From NCBI GenBank assembly GCA_964596775.1, contig CAZQVN010000007.1, forward strand, positions 54,844 through 118,843: DNA of 64,000 nucleotides, read 5' to 3'. The notes beneath the pieces were generated by a model. It had not been told where the DNA came from. It saw only the letters and a program-made list of their open reading frames with translations, and searched no databases. The stretch comes from CAZQVN01 sp964596775 (GTDB taxonomy: Bacteria > Eisenbacteria > RBG-16-71-46 > JABDJR01 > JAWXBZ01). Both the position numbers and the translations under genes were made by a program. This document shows, in pieces, positions 1 to 8,356 of this stretch (positions are counted from its first letter, which is position 1; every line of letters begins with the position of its first letter).

Positions 1-779
1 CGGCACCCTTCCACGCCGCGGGCGAGTTCCGAGAACCCGTCCACGTCCTCGATCGTCGCCTCGAGCTCGCTCATCATCGCCGCGGTCACGGTGAGGACGG
101 ATATGGCGCCGTCGATCACTTCCAGCCCGGTGAGCGCGGCTCCGAGAAGGCGCATCCGCGTGGCCGAACTCGTACCGTAGATCCTGTCGTGGAGATCCGC
201 GACGTCGATCGGATGCTCCATCAGCCCGGCGATCACCCGGTGCGTTTCCGCGGTCGTGTTTCCGTGGCGGAACGAACCGGTGTCGGTCATGATCGCCACG
301 TACAGGGCCCGCGCCGCAACCTCGTCGGGAAGACGGCCCGCGGCCTCCATCATCCGGAAGAGCATCTCGCCGGTGGCCGCGGATCCGGGATCGATCAGGG
401 AGATCGCCGCCGGGGGCTCTCCTTCCTTCGGGTGATGGTCGATGCAGATCGTCACGCCCGGCGATGCCGTGAACGGCGCGGCCACCGAACCGATCCGGTC
501 GGTGCGGCCGACGTCCAGCATCACCGCGACATCCGCCTCCCGGAAGAGCGCGTCATGACCGGGTCCCAGCACCTCGAACTCGGTGCTGTCGGACAGGAAC
601 GCATAGCGGGCGGGCACCGGGTCGGCATTGACGATGCGGGCCCGGACGCCGCCGGCATTCAGCCAGCGGCAGAGACCGGCCTCGGAGCCCAGGGCATCGC
701 CGTCCGGATTGACATGACTCGTGATGACGCAGCTGCGGGCCGCGGAAAGGGCCGCAAGTACCGGTTTCCAGTCGTTCAT
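1..779 (-). CDS. nrnA: NrnA-like DHH phosphoesterase (oligoribonuclease/pAp phosphatase), 3' end missing
   Basis: Cytoplasmic DHH-family phosphoesterase; the family degrades short RNA oligonucleotides and dephosphorylates pAp. The frame opens with ATG at 779-777 (MNDWKPVLAAL) and stays open to the left edge, so about 259 N-terminal residues are visible and the rest lies outside the window. Metal-binding motifs are in order: SHVNPDGDALG at residues 21-31, MLDVGR near 87-92 and the diagnostic IDHHPKE near 113-119, then a variable linker ending in a region rich in acidic residues. It is divergent from the secreted-protein gene at 840, with only 60 bp between the starts. Family assignment is secure; the exact substrate is inferred from the family. 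Confidence 0.9.
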   Translation of the reverse strand, partial: MNDWKPVLAALSAARSCVITSHVNPDGDALGSEAGLCRWLNAGGVRARIVNADPVPARYAFLSDSTEFEVLGPGHDALFREADVAVMLDVGRTDRIGSVAAPFTASPGVTICIDHHPKEGEPPAAISLIDPGSAATGEMLFRMMEAAGRLPDEVAARALYVAIMTDTGSFRHGNTTAETHRVIAGLMEHPIDVADLHDRIYGTSSATRMRLLGAALTGLEVIDGAISVLTVTAAMMSELEATIEDVDGFSELARGVEGC

Positions 780-839
780 AAGCCGGTCAAAATACCACGT
801 TCGTTGCGCCGTCTCCAGCCGATGGCGTAGGATGGACGC

Positions 840-1463
840 ATGCTGCGTCGATTCCCCGCCGCCTCAGCGGCCCTGTTCGCGGCCGCTCTTCTGGCTGTTC
901 TCCCGGCCGACGTCCATGCCGGGACCTGGTTCGACCTCGGCCTGGCCCGGCACGACACGCTGCGGGCCGAACAGGACCCGCGCACGCTCGAAGTGTTTCC
1001 TCCGAGCGCCTTCGGCGTGTTTCCCCGGGGCAGCTGGGTCTGGCAGGAAATCAACCTGGCTCCCTGCAGCGAACTGCGCTGGCCCGGCCAGGTGTGCGGA
1101 ACGTTCGTCCGGGGCTTCCGGATCGAGTTCAACGACGGAGGCTGCGGTTGCGGGGGTTACGTGGAGCGGTCCTCCACGCTCCGGCTGGCCTGGGATCCCG
1201 CGGCGCTGGCCGAAAGAGGAATACCGGCTTCGCGGCTGCGCCTCGTCTTCAACTACAACCCGCCCGTGAGCATCTACAACATCCCGGGCAGCCGTGCCTG
1301 GGGGCCGGTCGAGGGCGCGGTTCCCGATGTCGTGAATCACTGGTTCGAGATTCCGGTTGCCGGCGACATCCTGGGAATCCGGGAATACGCGATCGTGACC
1401 GACGACTTCGTTCCGACCCTCGCGGTCACGTGGAGCCGCATCAAGTCCCTGTATGACCGCTGA
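840..1463 (+). CDS. Secreted protein of unknown function with C-terminal WSRIKSLYDR tail
   Basis: I do not recognise the family. The 207-residue product starts with a clear signal peptide (MLRRFPAASAALFAAALLAV, cleavage probably near HAG at 26-28). The mature part has a cysteine/glycine patch (GGCGCGGY, residues about 98-105) and two other cysteines (APCSEL, GQVCGTF) that could form disulfides. The last residues read AVTWSRIKSLYDR. Nearly the same tail (ATWSGIKSLYR) ends an otherwise unrelated secreted protein at 26023-26607, which suggests a sorting or anchoring signal rather than part of the fold. The stop overlaps the next gene by 11 bp, so the two are probably translated together. A weak AGGA ribosome site precedes the ATG. 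Confidence 0.75.
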   Translation: MLRRFPAASAALFAAALLAVLPADVHAGTWFDLGLARHDTLRAEQDPRTLEVFPPSAFGVFPRGSWVWQEINLAPCSELRWPGQVCGTFVRGFRIEFNDGGCGCGGYVERSSTLRLAWDPAALAERGIPASRLRLVFNYNPPVSIYNIPGSRAWGPVEGAVPDVVNHWFEIPVAGDILGIREYAIVTDDFVPTLAVTWSRIKSLYDR

Positions 1464-2445
1464 CCCGGCCACCGGCCGGGTCGGAGCGATTCTTCGTCTG
1501 CGGGCTGCCGGCCGCCGTTTCGCGCTTCCGGCCTGTCTCGCCGTCGGACTTTTCCTCGCCCCCGCCGCGCGCGGCCAGGGGTGCTGCACTCCGGGATCGA
1601 GCCCGCTCGGCGGCCTGTCGGGGTCGCTTCCCGCCCCCGGCGACGTTCAACTCGGCGCGTGGATGGAGTCGTTTCATCTCGACCAGGCGTATCGCGGCCC
1701 GGAAAAGGTCACGGAGGTCAACAGGCGCGAGGGTCACGTGGCGCGGATCGCCGTGTTCGCCCGCATCGGCCTGCCGGCCGGCACGGCACTCCTCGTGGAG
1801 TGGCCCTACGAAATCCGCGGCCGCGACCAGGTCATCCGGACCGAGTCGCAGAACCTCGAGTTCGATTTCGACAACCGGGCGCCCGGCGACCTCTCCACGA
1901 TGCTGCTCGTAACGGTCTGGCCGCGGAACGGCGTGTCCCCCTGGGGGCTGGAGGCCGGCGCCGGAATCAAGTGGGCCAACGGCTCCGTGGACCGCACCGA
2001 TGACGGGCGCTTTCTTCCGGTGGAACTCCAGAGCGGCACCGGCTCCGTGGATCCGCTCCTGTCGCTCTCGGCGCGACGCGCCTGGGCAGAGTGGTCGATC
2101 CAGGCCGCGGCGATCACCCGGATCGCCACGACGGGGCGCAACGAGTACCGGTTCGGCTCGGAGTGGAACGTGGTCACCGGCGTTCACTGGGCCGCCCACC
2201 GGAACGTGGCGCTGGGCGCCGATGCGCGGCTTCGTCACGCTGCCCCCGATGAAATCGGCGGACGCGTACCGCAGAACACGGGAGGCACGCGACTCTTGGC
2301 CGGGCCGCGGCTGACGGGCACGATCCGGCCCGTCCGGCTCCAGGCCTACGGCGCCCTGCTCCTGCCCGTCCGACAGGACCTGAAGGGGACGCAACTCGGT
2401 GTGAGCCGGCAGTTCCTCGTCGGGCTGACCTGGCCGGCGGGTTGA
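1453..2445 (+). CDS. Predicted outer-membrane beta-barrel protein with CCTPGSSP N-terminal motif
   Basis: The 330-residue product has a long N-terminal region followed by a signal peptide core (FALPACLAVGLFLAPAARGQ). The mature protein would begin near GCCTPGSSPLGGL. The rest alternates polar and hydrophobic residues with frequent aromatic strand ends (SIQAAAITRIA, VVTGVHWAAHRNVALGADAR, LQAYGALLLPV) and finishes with FLVGLTWPAG, which looks like a transporter-type outer-membrane barrel. I cannot name the substrate. The ATG lies inside the last codons of the upstream secreted protein (11-bp overlap), so the two are probably co-translated and may work together at the cell surface. The barrel call is inferred from strand pattern only. 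Confidence 0.72.
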   Translation: MTADPATGRVGAILRLRAAGRRFALPACLAVGLFLAPAARGQGCCTPGSSPLGGLSGSLPAPGDVQLGAWMESFHLDQAYRGPEKVTEVNRREGHVARIAVFARIGLPAGTALLVEWPYEIRGRDQVIRTESQNLEFDFDNRAPGDLSTMLLVTVWPRNGVSPWGLEAGAGIKWANGSVDRTDDGRFLPVELQSGTGSVDPLLSLSARRAWAEWSIQAAAITRIATTGRNEYRFGSEWNVVTGVHWAAHRNVALGADARLRHAAPDEIGGRVPQNTGGTRLLAGPRLTGTIRPVRLQAYGALLLPVRQDLKGTQLGVSRQFLVGLTWPAG

Positions 2446-2529
2446 TCCGGGGGACCGCGAAGCCACGCATGACTGTCGGCCCGGCTCACCCGGAACGGAC
2501 GGGGCGGGCAACGGCTCGCGGGTAGACCC

Positions 2530-3390
2530 TCAGCCGAGTATGGCCACCAGGACTCCGGCCAGGATCAGGCCGACACCGGCCAGCCCGGATGCGTCCAGGC
2601 GCTCCCCCAGCCACACGGAAGCGATCATCCAGGCAAAGACCGGTTCCGCCGCGTAGATCAGCGCCGCGCGCGTGGCCGTGGTCCGGGCCTGGAACCGGGT
2701 GACGCCGATCAGCGTCACGACCGTGACCGGAACGGTGACCGCCAGGCCGATCGTCAGGCCGGGATGCCAGTGAAACTCCCGCGCCGCCGCCGGAACCGCC
2801 AGCGCCGCGGCGCAGCCGGCCATGAACAACGCCTGGAACGCGATGTACGGCTCGCTGTCGCCGTTCACGGTGAACGCTTCCAGGTAGACGATGTAGAACG
2901 CGTAGGCGGCGGCAGTGCAGAGGGTCAGCGCGTCGCCGACCTCGAAATGGCCGAGATCGGGACGGGTCATCAGGAAAAGCCCGGACAGGCTCAGCAGCAC
3001 CCCGGCCATGACGCGGAGGCCGGGAGTGCGGCGGCGGATGACCACGTAGATCATCGGTACGATCACGACGGACAGGCCGGTGAGAAACGCCGAGCGGGTG
3101 GCCGAGGTCGTCTCCAGGCCGAACGCCTGGAACGCGTAGGACGCGAAGAGAAGGCCGCCGAGGACGGCCCCCCGCCCGCGGATCGCCGCGAGGCCGCGCA
3201 CGGAGCGGCGACCGAGCAGCAGGAACAGGAGCGGAATCGTCAATCCGAACCGGAGCGCCATGAACACCATGGCGTCCGTTTCGGCCACCGCGGCCTTGAT
3301 GGCCGGAAACGTGGCCCCCCAGCCGGCGGTGACGAGAAGCAGAACAAGATCCGCGGTCCGGTGCCCCGAAGGGGGACCGCCACCCGTCAC
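2530..3390 (-). CDS. EamA/DMT-superfamily membrane transporter
   Basis: A 286-residue inner-membrane protein with about ten hydrophobic segments arranged as two EamA repeats. The first repeat starts at LVLLLVTAGWGATFPAIK, and the conserved second-repeat end is ALIYAAEPVFAWMIASVWLGE followed by GVGLILAGVLVAIL. DMT exporters move amino acids, drugs or other metabolites; the substrate cannot be read from sequence. The GTG start overlaps the nuoI stop (GTGA), so it is transcribed as the last gene of the nuoB-D-G-I unit although a functional link to complex I is not expected. It is convergent with the barrel gene ending at 2445, and 84 bp of unremarkable sequence separate them. Confidence 0.9.
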   Translation of the reverse strand: MTGGGPPSGHRTADLVLLLVTAGWGATFPAIKAAVAETDAMVFMALRFGLTIPLLFLLLGRRSVRGLAAIRGRGAVLGGLLFASYAFQAFGLETTSATRSAFLTGLSVVIVPMIYVVIRRRTPGLRVMAGVLLSLSGLFLMTRPDLGHFEVGDALTLCTAAAYAFYIVYLEAFTVNGDSEPYIAFQALFMAGCAAALAVPAAAREFHWHPGLTIGLAVTVPVTVVTLIGVTRFQARTTATRAALIYAAEPVFAWMIASVWLGERLDASGLAGVGLILAGVLVAILG

Positions 3391-3845
3391 GACGCGCTGT
3401 AATCCTTGAGAAGAATGGACTTCGTGTAGATGAGCGAGTCGAGCTTCGGGCCGTTCAGCTCGTACCGGGAGGACATCCGGATCGCATCCACCGGGCAGGC
3501 CTCCTCGCAGAAGCCGCAGTTGATGCAGCGCCCCATGTGGATCGAAAAACTGACCGGGTAGCGCTCCTTGGCGCGGTCCGTTTCATCGGCCTGCAGCTGG
3601 ATGGCCAGCGGCGGGCAGACGACGGCGCACAGTCCGCAGGCCACGCAGCGCTCCGAACCGTCCGGGTTCGGCACAAGCTTCGGGTAGCCGCGGAACCGCG
3701 GCGGCATGGACCACTTTTCCTCCGGATACTTCATCGTCGACGGCTTCGTGAAGAATTCCTTCAGCGTGACGCCGTATCCCTTGACGATTTCCGGGAGGAT
3801 GAAGCGCCCGCCGGGATCGGGCGCCTTCCGTGTCGGCTCGGCCAT
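3387..3845 (-). CDS. nuoI: NADH-quinone oxidoreductase subunit I
   Basis: Peripheral-arm subunit of respiratory complex I that carries iron-sulfur clusters N6a/N6b towards quinone. The 152-residue protein has two complete 4Fe-4S motifs: CVACGLCAVVCP near residue 70 and CINCGFCEEACP near 115. I chose the ATG giving MAEPTRKAP, because it follows the nuoG stop by two bases and matches the family length. A longer in-frame extension would run back through nuoG. It lies third after nuoD and nuoG and overlaps the downstream exporter gene. Membrane subunits such as nuoH, A, J, K, L, M and N are not in the window. Confidence 0.94.
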   Translation of the reverse strand: MAEPTRKAPDPGGRFILPEIVKGYGVTLKEFFTKPSTMKYPEEKWSMPPRFRGYPKLVPNPDGSERCVACGLCAVVCPPLAIQLQADETDRAKERYPVSFSIHMGRCINCGFCEEACPVDAIRMSSRYELNGPKLDSLIYTKSILLKDYSAS

Positions 3846-3847
3846 GA

Positions 3848-5854
3848 TCAGCCCTCCCCTTTTCCGGTGGACGACAGGGCCCACGCGGGATTCCACGCGC
3901 GGCCGTTCGGCCGCAGCAGGCCGTAGTTCATCCCCTCGTAGCCGGCTCCCGCCCGCGACAGGTCGCGGAAGACGTCCACGGGAGATCCGGAGCGGACCTC
4001 GCCGCCCGCCAGCCGCTCGACGCGGGCCAGGAACTGCGCCGGGTGCCACACCCCTTCCGGCCCGGGCACTGCGCGGCGCAGCAGCAGCACACGGTGATCC
4101 GGCGCGGTGACGGTTCCGTCCACCTCGGCCATCGACGGGGCCGGCAGGACCAGCCGCGCTTTCTCGTGATGCGGCGCGGGCAGGATGTCGAACGCCGTGA
4201 TCCGGCCGGCCTTGCCGAGCGCGGCGGCCACGTCCGGACTGAACGTCCAGGGACGGCCGGAATTGAACACGAGCACGCCGGCGATCGATCCGTCGGCGAT
4301 CCCCTTGAGGATCCCCGCCCGGTCCCGCCCGGGAGCGGCGGCGGCGGCGTAGCCCGGCCCGAACGCCGGCGCGAAGCCGGCATCCCAGGCGCCGTTCGTG
4401 TTGCCGGCATCGTCGAGCACGAGAATCGTGAACGAGGGATGGGCGGCCAGAAACTCCCGGGCCGCCTCGAGGCAGTTTTCGTTGCGGATGCCGGCGTTCA
4501 GAACGAGGACGCCGCGCTCCGCCTTCGCCACCTCCGGCGCACCGGCCAGGCCGGCGAGGAACGCCGCTTCACCGTCCGCCGCGACGGCCGTCTTCCGGAA
4601 CGCCTCGGCATCGAGTCCACCGGGCGCCGTGGTGCCGAGGAGCAGTCGCGCGCCGAGCGTGCGGACGGCCTTGCGGACCCGCAGCGACAGCACGGGGTGC
4701 GAGGCCTCCAGGTTGCCGCCGACCTGGACGATCAGGTCGGCCCGGTCGAGCCCGGCCACGGCCGGCAGCATCCTCCCGGACTTGAGCAGGGCCACGCGTG
4801 CCGGCGACAGTTCCGGGCCGCCGATCCCCGTATCCAGCAGGAGATCGGACGTCCTGAGAACGCCGCGGGCAAAGCGCTGCAGTGCGAAGTATTCCTCGTT
4901 CGTGGAATGCGGAGCTGCGATCACCGCCCAGGATCCCTTGTCGTCCCTGATCGCGGATGCGAAATCGTGGGCCGCTTCCTCCCACGAGGCGGAACCGTCC
5001 GCCGCCGTCGAGCCCTTGAGGCGCGGCATGGAAAGCCGGGCCGCGTCGTTGACGAAATTGATGTCGAACCGCCCGCGGTCGCACAGCCAGTAGTCGTTGA
5101 CGTCCGTGTTCGGCCGCGCGGTCATCCTCTGCATCACGCCGCGCTTCGACCAGAGCGTGTTGCTGCAGCCAAGCGAACAGGCCGTGCAGGTGGATTCCAC
5201 GGCCGTCATTTCCCAGGGCCGGCTCTTGAAACGGAACTCCCGCGTCGTCAGCGAACCGACCGGGCACACATCGGCGAGGTTGCCTGAAAACGGATCGGTG
5301 AGCTCCTGCCCGTGCGGCACGTCGATTTCCGTCTTGACGCCGCGGTTGACGAGCATCAGCTGGTCGGAGCCGGAGATGTCCTGGGTGAACCGGGTGCAGC
5401 GCCAGCAGAGAATGCAGCGCTCCGCGTCGAAGACGATGTGCTCGCCGAGCACCTTCCGCTTCGGCCGGTTGACCTTCGGATCGCGGAGCCGGCTGCCGCC
5501 GTTGCGCATGTTGTAGGTGACGTCCTGGAGCGGGCACTCGCCCCCCTTGTCGCAGATCGGGCAGTCAAGGGGATGGTTGAGCAGCCAGAACTCCACGGTC
5601 CCCGACCTGGCCTTCCTTGCCGCGGGGGTTTCGGTGTACACCTCCATCCCTTCGCGGACGGGCGTGGAGCAGGCGGTCTGGAGCTTCGGCATCCCCTTGA
5701 CTTCCACCTGGCAGATGCGGCACACGGCCACGACCTTCATGCCCGGGTGATAGCACATGTAGGGGAGGTCGATGCCGTGCTTGAGCGCCGCCTCCAGAAC
5801 CGTGGCGCTGGCCGGAACCTCGAGTTCCTGGTCGTTGATCTTGATCTTCACCAT
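3848..5854 (-). CDS. nuoG: NADH-quinone oxidoreductase subunit G
   Basis: Large iron-sulfur subunit of complex I, 668 residues. The N-terminus is a 2Fe-2S ferredoxin fold with ligands at C34, C45, C48 and C62 (CYHPGMKVVAVC, RICQVEV, TACSTPV). Next is the His/Cys 4Fe-4S site (NHPLDCPICDKGGECPLQD, around residues 95-113), a further cysteine set (CILCWRCTRF and DVCPVGSL) and a molybdopterin-oxidoreductase-type domain that opens with CTACSLGCSNTLW near residue 225. The C-terminal domain is shorter than in long NuoG proteins. The nuoD stop is 13 bp upstream and nuoI follows after two bases, which indicates one transcript. Membership is certain from the cluster motifs. Confidence 0.95.
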   Translation of the reverse strand: MVKIKINDQELEVPASATVLEAALKHGIDLPYMCYHPGMKVVAVCRICQVEVKGMPKLQTACSTPVREGMEVYTETPAARKARSGTVEFWLLNHPLDCPICDKGGECPLQDVTYNMRNGGSRLRDPKVNRPKRKVLGEHIVFDAERCILCWRCTRFTQDISGSDQLMLVNRGVKTEIDVPHGQELTDPFSGNLADVCPVGSLTTREFRFKSRPWEMTAVESTCTACSLGCSNTLWSKRGVMQRMTARPNTDVNDYWLCDRGRFDINFVNDAARLSMPRLKGSTAADGSASWEEAAHDFASAIRDDKGSWAVIAAPHSTNEEYFALQRFARGVLRTSDLLLDTGIGGPELSPARVALLKSGRMLPAVAGLDRADLIVQVGGNLEASHPVLSLRVRKAVRTLGARLLLGTTAPGGLDAEAFRKTAVAADGEAAFLAGLAGAPEVAKAERGVLVLNAGIRNENCLEAAREFLAAHPSFTILVLDDAGNTNGAWDAGFAPAFGPGYAAAAAPGRDRAGILKGIADGSIAGVLVFNSGRPWTFSPDVAAALGKAGRITAFDILPAPHHEKARLVLPAPSMAEVDGTVTAPDHRVLLLRRAVPGPEGVWHPAQFLARVERLAGGEVRSGSPVDVFRDLSRAGAGYEGMNYGLLRPNGRAWNPAWALSSTGKGEG

Positions 5855-5867
5855 GTAGGCATGAACC

Positions 5868-7064
5868 TCAGCGGTCGATTTCGCCGAGAACGATGTCCAG
5901 GCTGCCGATCACCGCGATCACGTCGGCGATGAGGCGCCCTTCCACCATCCGCGGCAGGGATTGCAGGTTGATAAAGGACGGCGAGCGGATCTGCAGCCGG
6001 TACGGAAGATGCGTGCCGTCGCCGATGATGAAGAAACCGAGCTCTCCCTTCGGATTCTCGATCGCCGAGTAGATCTCCCCTTTCGGGGCCTTGACCCCCT
6101 CGCAGGCGAACTTGAAATGGTAGATCAGCTCCTCCATCGAGGAGTACACGCGGTCCTTCGGCGGATAGGAAATCCGGGGATCGTCCACATTGACCGGTCC
6201 GGACGGAATCTTCTGCACGATCTGCTTCAGGATGGTCAGGCTCTCGCGCATTTCCTGGATGCGGACCCAGTAGCGGTCGTACACATCCCCCGCCGTGGAC
6301 GTGACCACGTTGAAGTCGAGCTCGGGATAGACGAGATACGGCCGGTCGCGGCGGACATCCCACTGGACGCCGGACGCGCGGAGCGCCGGGCCGGTCAGTC
6401 CCATGTCGATGGCTTCGGAGGCGGAAATCACGCCGATGTCGCGGGTGCGCTTGATCCAGATCCGGTTCTTGGAGAGCAGGCGCTCGTAGTCGTCGATCTT
6501 CGGCCCCATCGCGTCGACGAAGCGGTCGACCATCGGCAGGAATCCTTCCGGAAGGTCGGCCATGACGCCGCCGATCCGGGTGAACGACGTGGTCATCCGC
6601 GCGCCGGTCAGCCTCTCGTAGAGGTTGTAGATCTCCTCGCGCTCGCGGAACGTGTAGAAGAACATCGACATGGCGCCGACGTCGAGGGCCCAGGTGCCCA
6701 CTCCGAGAAGATGCGCGGACACGCGGGCCAGCTCCGCGCAGAGAACGCGGATCCACTGCGCGCGCGGCGGCGGGGTGATTCCGAGAAGCTTCTCGACGGC
6801 CTGGATGTAGGCCACGTTGTTCGACAGCGGCGCCAGGTAGTCGAGGCGGTCGGTGTACGGAATGAACTGGTGGAATGTCTTGGCCTCGGCGATCTTCTCG
6901 TAGCCGCGGTGGAGATAGCCCATGACCGGCGTGGCCTTGACCACGATCTCGCCGTCGAGTTCGAGGATGATCCGGAGCACGCCATGGGTGGACGGGTGCT
7001 GCGGCCCCATGTTGACCGTCATGGTCTGCTGGCGGGCGCCCTGCGCGGGGGTGGCGATGCTCAC
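5868..7064 (-). CDS. nuoD: NADH-quinone oxidoreductase subunit D
   Basis: 49-kDa-type quinone-site subunit of complex I, 398 residues, typical length. The start MSIATPAQGARQQ runs into the family hallmark MTVNMGPQHPSTHGVLR (the HPSTHG loop carries the quinone-contacting histidine). Other conserved blocks are GYLHRGYEKIAE, FIPYTDRLDYLAP, SMFFYTFREREEIYNLYE and the C-terminal ending DIVLGEIDR. It starts one base after the nuoB stop and is followed by nuoG after 13 bp. No separate or fused nuoC domain is present, so nuoC must be elsewhere or missing from this locus. Confidence 0.97.
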   Translation of the reverse strand: MSIATPAQGARQQTMTVNMGPQHPSTHGVLRIILELDGEIVVKATPVMGYLHRGYEKIAEAKTFHQFIPYTDRLDYLAPLSNNVAYIQAVEKLLGITPPPRAQWIRVLCAELARVSAHLLGVGTWALDVGAMSMFFYTFREREEIYNLYERLTGARMTTSFTRIGGVMADLPEGFLPMVDRFVDAMGPKIDDYERLLSKNRIWIKRTRDIGVISASEAIDMGLTGPALRASGVQWDVRRDRPYLVYPELDFNVVTSTAGDVYDRYWVRIQEMRESLTILKQIVQKIPSGPVNVDDPRISYPPKDRVYSSMEELIYHFKFACEGVKAPKGEIYSAIENPKGELGFFIIGDGTHLPYRLQIRSPSFINLQSLPRMVEGRLIADVIAVIGSLDIVLGEIDR

Positions 7065-7065
7065 G

Positions 7066-7734
7066 TCACTGACCGGGGGTTTCCGACTGGGTGATGGAGC
7101 GCGGGCCGGTCAGCGTCGGCCGCTCCTTGGGTCGGGGGCCGGGAGCCTGGGCGTGCAGGCGCGCGAGCTTGTCGTAGAACAGCTGGTCCAGCGACCACTC
7201 CGCTTCCGTCACCTGGCGCTCGTCGTGATGAACGTTCCCCTCCTTGATCAGCTTCTGCACATGCTGGAGCGCGGAGAGCAGATTTTCCGGGCGGGGCGGG
7301 CAACCGGGAACGTACACGTCGACCGGAACGATTTCCTGGAGCCCCTGCACGACGGCGTAGGTGTGGTACATGCCGCCGGTGCACAGGCAGGTGCCCATGG
7401 CGATCACCCACTTCGGCTCCGGCATCTGGTCGTAGATGCGCCGGACGACCGGCGCCATCTTTTTCGTCAGCGTGCCGGCGGTGATCATCAGGTCCGCCTG
7501 GCGCGGCGAAAACCGGAGCACCTCGGAGCCGAACCGGCCCATGTCGTAGCGGGCGGCCGCAGTGGCCATCATCTCGATGGCGCAGCAGGAGATGCCCATC
7601 GGCATCGGCCAGAGCGAATTGCGCCGGGCCCAGTTCAGGGCGAAGTCCAGCTTCGTCACCAGGACGCGGCTGAGAACTTCCTTTTCGAGATCTTCCGGAT
7701 TCTGTTCCGGCGTATTGTCCAGCGTGTATTTCAT
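7066..7734 (-). CDS. nuoB: NADH-quinone oxidoreductase subunit B
   Basis: PSST-type subunit that holds cluster N2, the last iron-sulfur centre before quinone. 222 residues from ATG 7734. The paired cysteines are in PMGISCCAIEMM, with further ligands in MGTCLCTGGMYHTY and VYVPGCPPRPENLL. A TTG 36 bp upstream would give a longer protein (MYFFSQISILGR), but that stretch looks like promoter DNA and is not conserved family sequence. The C-terminal tail after WSLDQLFYDKL is longer than usual and proline/arginine rich. It is the first gene of the nuoB-D-G-I-exporter unit, with 64 bp separating it from the upstream methyltransferase gene. Confidence 0.95.
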   Translation of the reverse strand: MKYTLDNTPEQNPEDLEKEVLSRVLVTKLDFALNWARRNSLWPMPMGISCCAIEMMATAAARYDMGRFGSEVLRFSPRQADLMITAGTLTKKMAPVVRRIYDQMPEPKWVIAMGTCLCTGGMYHTYAVVQGLQEIVPVDVYVPGCPPRPENLLSALQHVQKLIKEGNVHHDERQVTEAEWSLDQLFYDKLARLHAQAPGPRPKERPTLTGPRSITQSETPGQ

Positions 7735-7741
7735 GCGGCCG

Positions 7742-7770
7742 AGTATAGAAATTTGTGAAAAAAAGTACAA
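7742..7770 (-). promoter_or_regulatory. Candidate sigma70-type promoter for nuoB
   Basis: On the minus strand TTGTAC (7770-7765) and TATACT (7747-7742) are separated by 17 bases inside an A/T-rich island that stands out in this GC-rich DNA. Transcription would start within about one base of the nuoB ATG, so the mRNA could be leaderless. No Shine-Dalgarno precedes that ATG, which agrees. The -35 match is only moderate. Confidence 0.4.
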
Positions 7771-7798
7771 GCAAGGAAGAGTTCGGCTTGCGGCGGCT

Positions 7799-8356
7799 TC
7801 AGCCGGCCCGGATCCAGGCCCTGAACCCGACCAGCGCCAGCAGCCCGAGGATCGTCCGAAGGGTCGGCCACTCCTGCGTCAGCGCGGTTGCCGTGACCAC
7901 CGGGCCCCTGACCCCGGCGTTCCGCCCATCGCGGAAGGACCGCCAGGCCGCCCCCCACTCCTCTTCGAGAAAGAGATCCTCGCGACGGGTGAACAACCCG
8001 TACTGAATCAGGAACAGGGCCCCGAACAGGAGCGGAAACCAGGGAAGAAACGCGCGTGACGCCACGAGAAACCCGGCACAGAGGAGCAGGTTGCCGGCAT
8101 ACAGGGGATGGCGCAGCAGCGCGTAGGGGCCGGACGTGACCAGAACCGGAGCGCGCAGCGACCGTCCGCGCGAGTGCGCGCCGATGTGGGACACCGCCCA
8201 CACGCGGAGAGCCTCGCCGGCGAGGATCAGCCCTGCTCCGAGCAGGAAGGACAGCGTGGACGGTCGCGCTCCCCAGACGAGCAGGACGGCAAACGGAACC
8301 GCGGTGACCCCGCGGTTCCGGAACAGCCACCCGCCGAGCCGGGCAACGAACGTCAG
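7799..8356 (-). CDS. Isoprenylcysteine carboxyl methyltransferase (ICMT/PEMT)-like membrane protein, probable CTG start
   Basis: A 185-residue membrane protein with about five hydrophobic segments. Conserved ICMT-like features are GPYALLRHPLYAGNLLLCAG (SAM/substrate region, about residues 77-96) and the acidic RREDLFLEEEWG segment near the end. The family methylates carboxyl or lipid amino groups; the substrate here is unknown. In this frame there is no ATG, GTG or TTG near the conserved start. The best candidate is the CTG at 8356, which overlaps the TGA of the upstream propeller gene (CTGA) in the way ATGA overlaps do. The start is therefore less certain than the family. nuoB follows after 64 bp. 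Confidence 0.7.
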   Translation of the reverse strand: MTFVARLGGWLFRNRGVTAVPFAVLLVWGARPSTLSFLLGAGLILAGEALRVWAVSHIGAHSRGRSLRAPVLVTSGPYALLRHPLYAGNLLLCAGFLVASRAFLPWFPLLFGALFLIQYGLFTRREDLFLEEEWGAAWRSFRDGRNAGVRGPVVTATALTQEWPTLRTILGLLALVGFRAWIRAG

